In this document: positions 61,731 through 64,000 of the stretch, one piece after another | Layout: every line of letters begins with the position of its first letter | How positions within the stretch are numbered: the first letter of the stretch is position 1 | Assembly (NCBI RefSeq): GCF_932274485.2 | Contig: NC_065882.2 | Coordinates: 71,461,431 to 71,525,430, forward strand | DNA length: 64,000 bases | Origin: Patella vulgata | Lineage: Eukaryota > Mollusca > Gastropoda > Patellidae | Direction: 5' to 3' | Position numbers and translations under genes: made by a program | Notes under the pieces: model-generated | Told to the model about the DNA's origin: nothing | Databases searched by the model: none | What the model saw: the letters and a program-made list of their open reading frames with translations, nothing else

Positions 61731-62834
61731 AAGAACAAGTGTGGTTGTTAATCAAGAAACTCGTCTCCAACTCTACCAGACAAATGGACTTTGGTATGTA
61801 TTTCATTGAAAACTTATCACGTTATAGAGATAGTTGTTCGAGACTAGATTTAATGGAATTAACCATTTGTATTCAAGGAACTATAATATCTGGGGCTTCT
61901 GTTTAGAGACATGGTCATTTGACATCAACCCAGCGCTGCTTTTTTGTGGATTTGTTACGCCGTCGCTCACCGTTGTTTTTAGGACAATTTCCATCCCCAC
62001 CCAGGCCCTTAGCTTAATAGGGCTTCCTCCTCAAAGCGCCAGATCTACTTCATCGATCGAGAAATTTTCATAAAACGTGTTGTGTTAATGTTTGCACTTC
62101 CCTGTCTTCAATGTATTACGGCAACTTTATTCTCGCGCCTATTCTATTATATTCCAATATTCGCCTTAACACAAAACTCTTGACGTTAACAGCCGTTGGT
62201 GCTAGTAATTAATTATTACTGCCTCAACAAAATATGTTATCGCTTGCATCTGACCGAATTTCTTTGTCTCAGGACAATGGCATGTCACATCTTTTTCACA
62301 TGTCATAGGGAAAACACTGACAGTGCCACAACGAGAGTAACACAATGGATCGATTTCTAAATTACCTTTCTTCTGTGTCTCTCTCTGTAATGTTAGTGCT
62401 GTGGCCCCCAAGACAGGAGTCAGTCAGCTGTTTCCTCAAGGAAGAAACATGGTATGTTACGATCAATACCTTCCAGAGAAACCCGGTTAACTAACAGCAT
62501 TGAACGACAGACATAACATTGCGAGCCACGGAACATGCTTTATTTTATATAATATACATGTCAGATGACTGGATCGATCAAGCTAATAAACCACGAGACG
62601 CGAACAATGAGTACAGCTGGCGTAATACCTTTAAATGACAGGCTATATTCTTGGATGGTCGGAAGAATCCCACGGATTATTTACTCAATTACAGGCCTGG
62701 GCCAGCAGTATAGGCGGTCGATGATGCCAGAACCATCCGTTTCGGGCTAAGTTAGCATCATCAGAAATTTGTCAATATTTTGCACACAGTGCAAGCCTGG
62801 AATCCTCTGTGGAGTTCTTGCTCACATTACTATC
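61731..62834. other. Intergenic, nothing supported
   Basis: Includes a minus-strand ORF at 62202-62411 with a CxxxC..C..CxC pattern that I did not accept as a gene. Confidence 0.4.
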
Positions 62835-63160
62835 TGATATTATAAACCTATAACAGCAAATCTCCTTGATCTTTGGAGTATGTTCTATGGCCGGAATAAC
62901 ATGCGGTTTGAAGGTCGGGGCGGCTTTGGATATATACATGGGTATTTGGAGTTATTCTTCTGAAAGTTTTTCTTTAAACCTGTAACGGTTTATTCCATCA
63001 GGGTAGATGTTTTCCCATAAGAAAACATGATATAAGGTTTTTCTAACGGGAATCCTCATTTTCCGTACAGGTAAACATAAACGGTTTATAAGCAATTAGA
63101 TAAATCACTCGACTTCGGTTATGCTGGGGGATAACCCAAGTCTAGTTCTGTATCCTACTC
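62835..63160 (-). repeat. Interspersed repeat D, copy 2
   Basis: Reverse complement of 44913-45440 without the MITE; carries ATTCTTCTGAAAGTTTTTCT and GAAAACATGATATAAGG. Confidence 0.8.
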
Positions 63161-63447
63161 ATAAAGAATGCATGAATTTTCTAATTTTCTTCTATCTGGT
63201 TTTTAAGATATTGTGACTTTCTAACATAATATTATCACATAAAAAATAAAACCGTACAAATATCTTTCAATGACATGGGCAAACGGCCCTTTTCTGTTTT
63301 TTCGGTGAGCGTTTTTAAAAGTCAGTGACCAATATTCTACAAATGACAAGCTCTTCTTGACGTAAAAACAAATTGACCATTGCCTAATTACAAGAGATTC
63401 TGGGTCTGTGCTTGAATTAGATAGAAAGCTCAATTCTTAGAGTTGAA

Positions 63448-63503
63448 AAAATGAAATAGGGTTTAACGCCCCAATATTCTGCCCCGACTAATGAAGACGG
63501 GAG
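63448..63503 (-). mobile_element. SINE family B tail fragment, reverse
   Basis: GAAATAGGGTTTAACGCCCC then CTAATGAAGACGGGAGA. Confidence 0.65.
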
Positions 63504-63630
63504 AGTTAAAAAAAAAAAAGCAAATGGTTTATGATGCGAATCTATTTGATCCTCAAATTTAAGAATCGGTTTCAAGACTGCTCGATCGCCTGTAGTTCAT
63601 GATCACCAAGGGATAGTTGTCCTAAACGTG

Positions 63631-63908
63631 AAGGGGGTTGGATGGTCGAATGGTTAGCATGTGCGTGTTTTATCATAAAGTCTGTCAACTGGCGTGGTTT
63701 CGATTCTCCGGTTGTACGTAGCAAGGAGTAGGGTCGCCTGTCCAACCTCGTGGGTTTTCTCCAGGTCCACCGGTTTCCTCCCACTGCTAAAGAGCCCTAC
63801 GCGCAAGCGAATTATAGAAATAAAATTGAACAATGTGTTAGTCTCGAAATGACCTAGTTTGTGTCGAGTGGACGTTAAACCCCATTTCTTTCTCTCTCTC
63901 TCTGTCTC
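63631..63908 (+). mobile_element. SINE family A, full length with TSD
   Basis: TSD TCCTAAACGTG (63620-63630) and TCCTAAATGTG (63909-63919), one mismatch. Head TGGTCGAATGGTTAGC, B-box GGTTTCGATTCTCC, V-like core, GGACGTTAAACCCCATTTC, (CT)n. Confidence 0.94.
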
Positions 63909-64000
63909 TCCTAAATGTGGCGCCATTTTGCTCTTATTGGACTATATTTAAAACACGCAAGAACACTGGATGGTACGTCGATCCATCGTGACATATAACC

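Noticed and set aside
62202-62411. Cys-patterned small protein (CxxxC..C..CxC) resembling a defensin-like fold
   Set aside because: No signal peptide, one cysteine short, no splice context, and a single AT-rich ORF can show this by chance.

Overview
This is animal DNA: AT-rich, intron-bearing, with long repeat-filled introns and no bacterial-style gene packing. The SINE-rich, MITE-rich composition, the frequent TACATGTA-type words and the gene structures suggest a lophotrochozoan, most likely a marine mollusc (inference; no species marker is present).

Two host genes can be reconstructed completely, head to head. On the minus strand (11697 down to 1733) is a six-exon GPX4-type glutathione peroxidase. 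It is a selenoprotein: an in-frame TGA lies at the catalytic position (residue 80) and a SECIS-like hairpin lies in the 3' UTR near 921-1011. Its first exon encodes a mitochondrial-targeting-like leader. On the plus strand (12082 to 42073) is an eight-exon POLR2E gene (RPB5/RPABC1, the subunit shared by RNA polymerases I, II and III; 211 aa). The start codons are 384 bp apart, so one short bidirectional promoter probably serves both; it holds an ETS-type site and a CACGTG E-box. GPX4 and POLR2E are also divergent neighbours in human, so this looks like very old conserved gene order. POLR2E intron 6 has the hallmarks of a U12-type (minor spliceosome) intron, and intron 7 is about 23.8 kb long and crowded with transposons.

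From 42.1 kb to the end I found no convincing host gene. This is intergenic or deep-intronic sequence full of repeats. Two tRNA-derived SINE families dominate the window. Family A has a Leu/Ser-like tRNA head, a core resembling the V-domain of fish V-SINEs and a CT-rich tail. Family B has a different tRNA-like head, a core resembling the Deu-domain of DeuSINEs and an (ATTTC)n tail. Both end in the same 19-nt motif before the tail, which suggests the same LINE machinery mobilised them.

DNA transposons are all non-autonomous or broken. There are two deleted mariners (7.3 and 60.7 kb) and a PIF/Harbinger element at 29.9-31.2 kb with remnants of both its genes, inserted in a family B SINE. A hAT-like MITE with an 8-bp target duplication sits in another SINE (56.4 kb). 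There are also TTAA-flanked MITEs, a CAATCTG-TIR family (one copy with a 9-bp target duplication), a GGGCC-TIR foldback family in both genes, a FLYWCH/MULE-like relic, and a near-perfect 115-nt hairpin. Several unclassified repeat families are nested in each other. I saw no retroviral, LTR or capsid-bearing element, no CRISPR and no genuine tRNA or rRNA gene.
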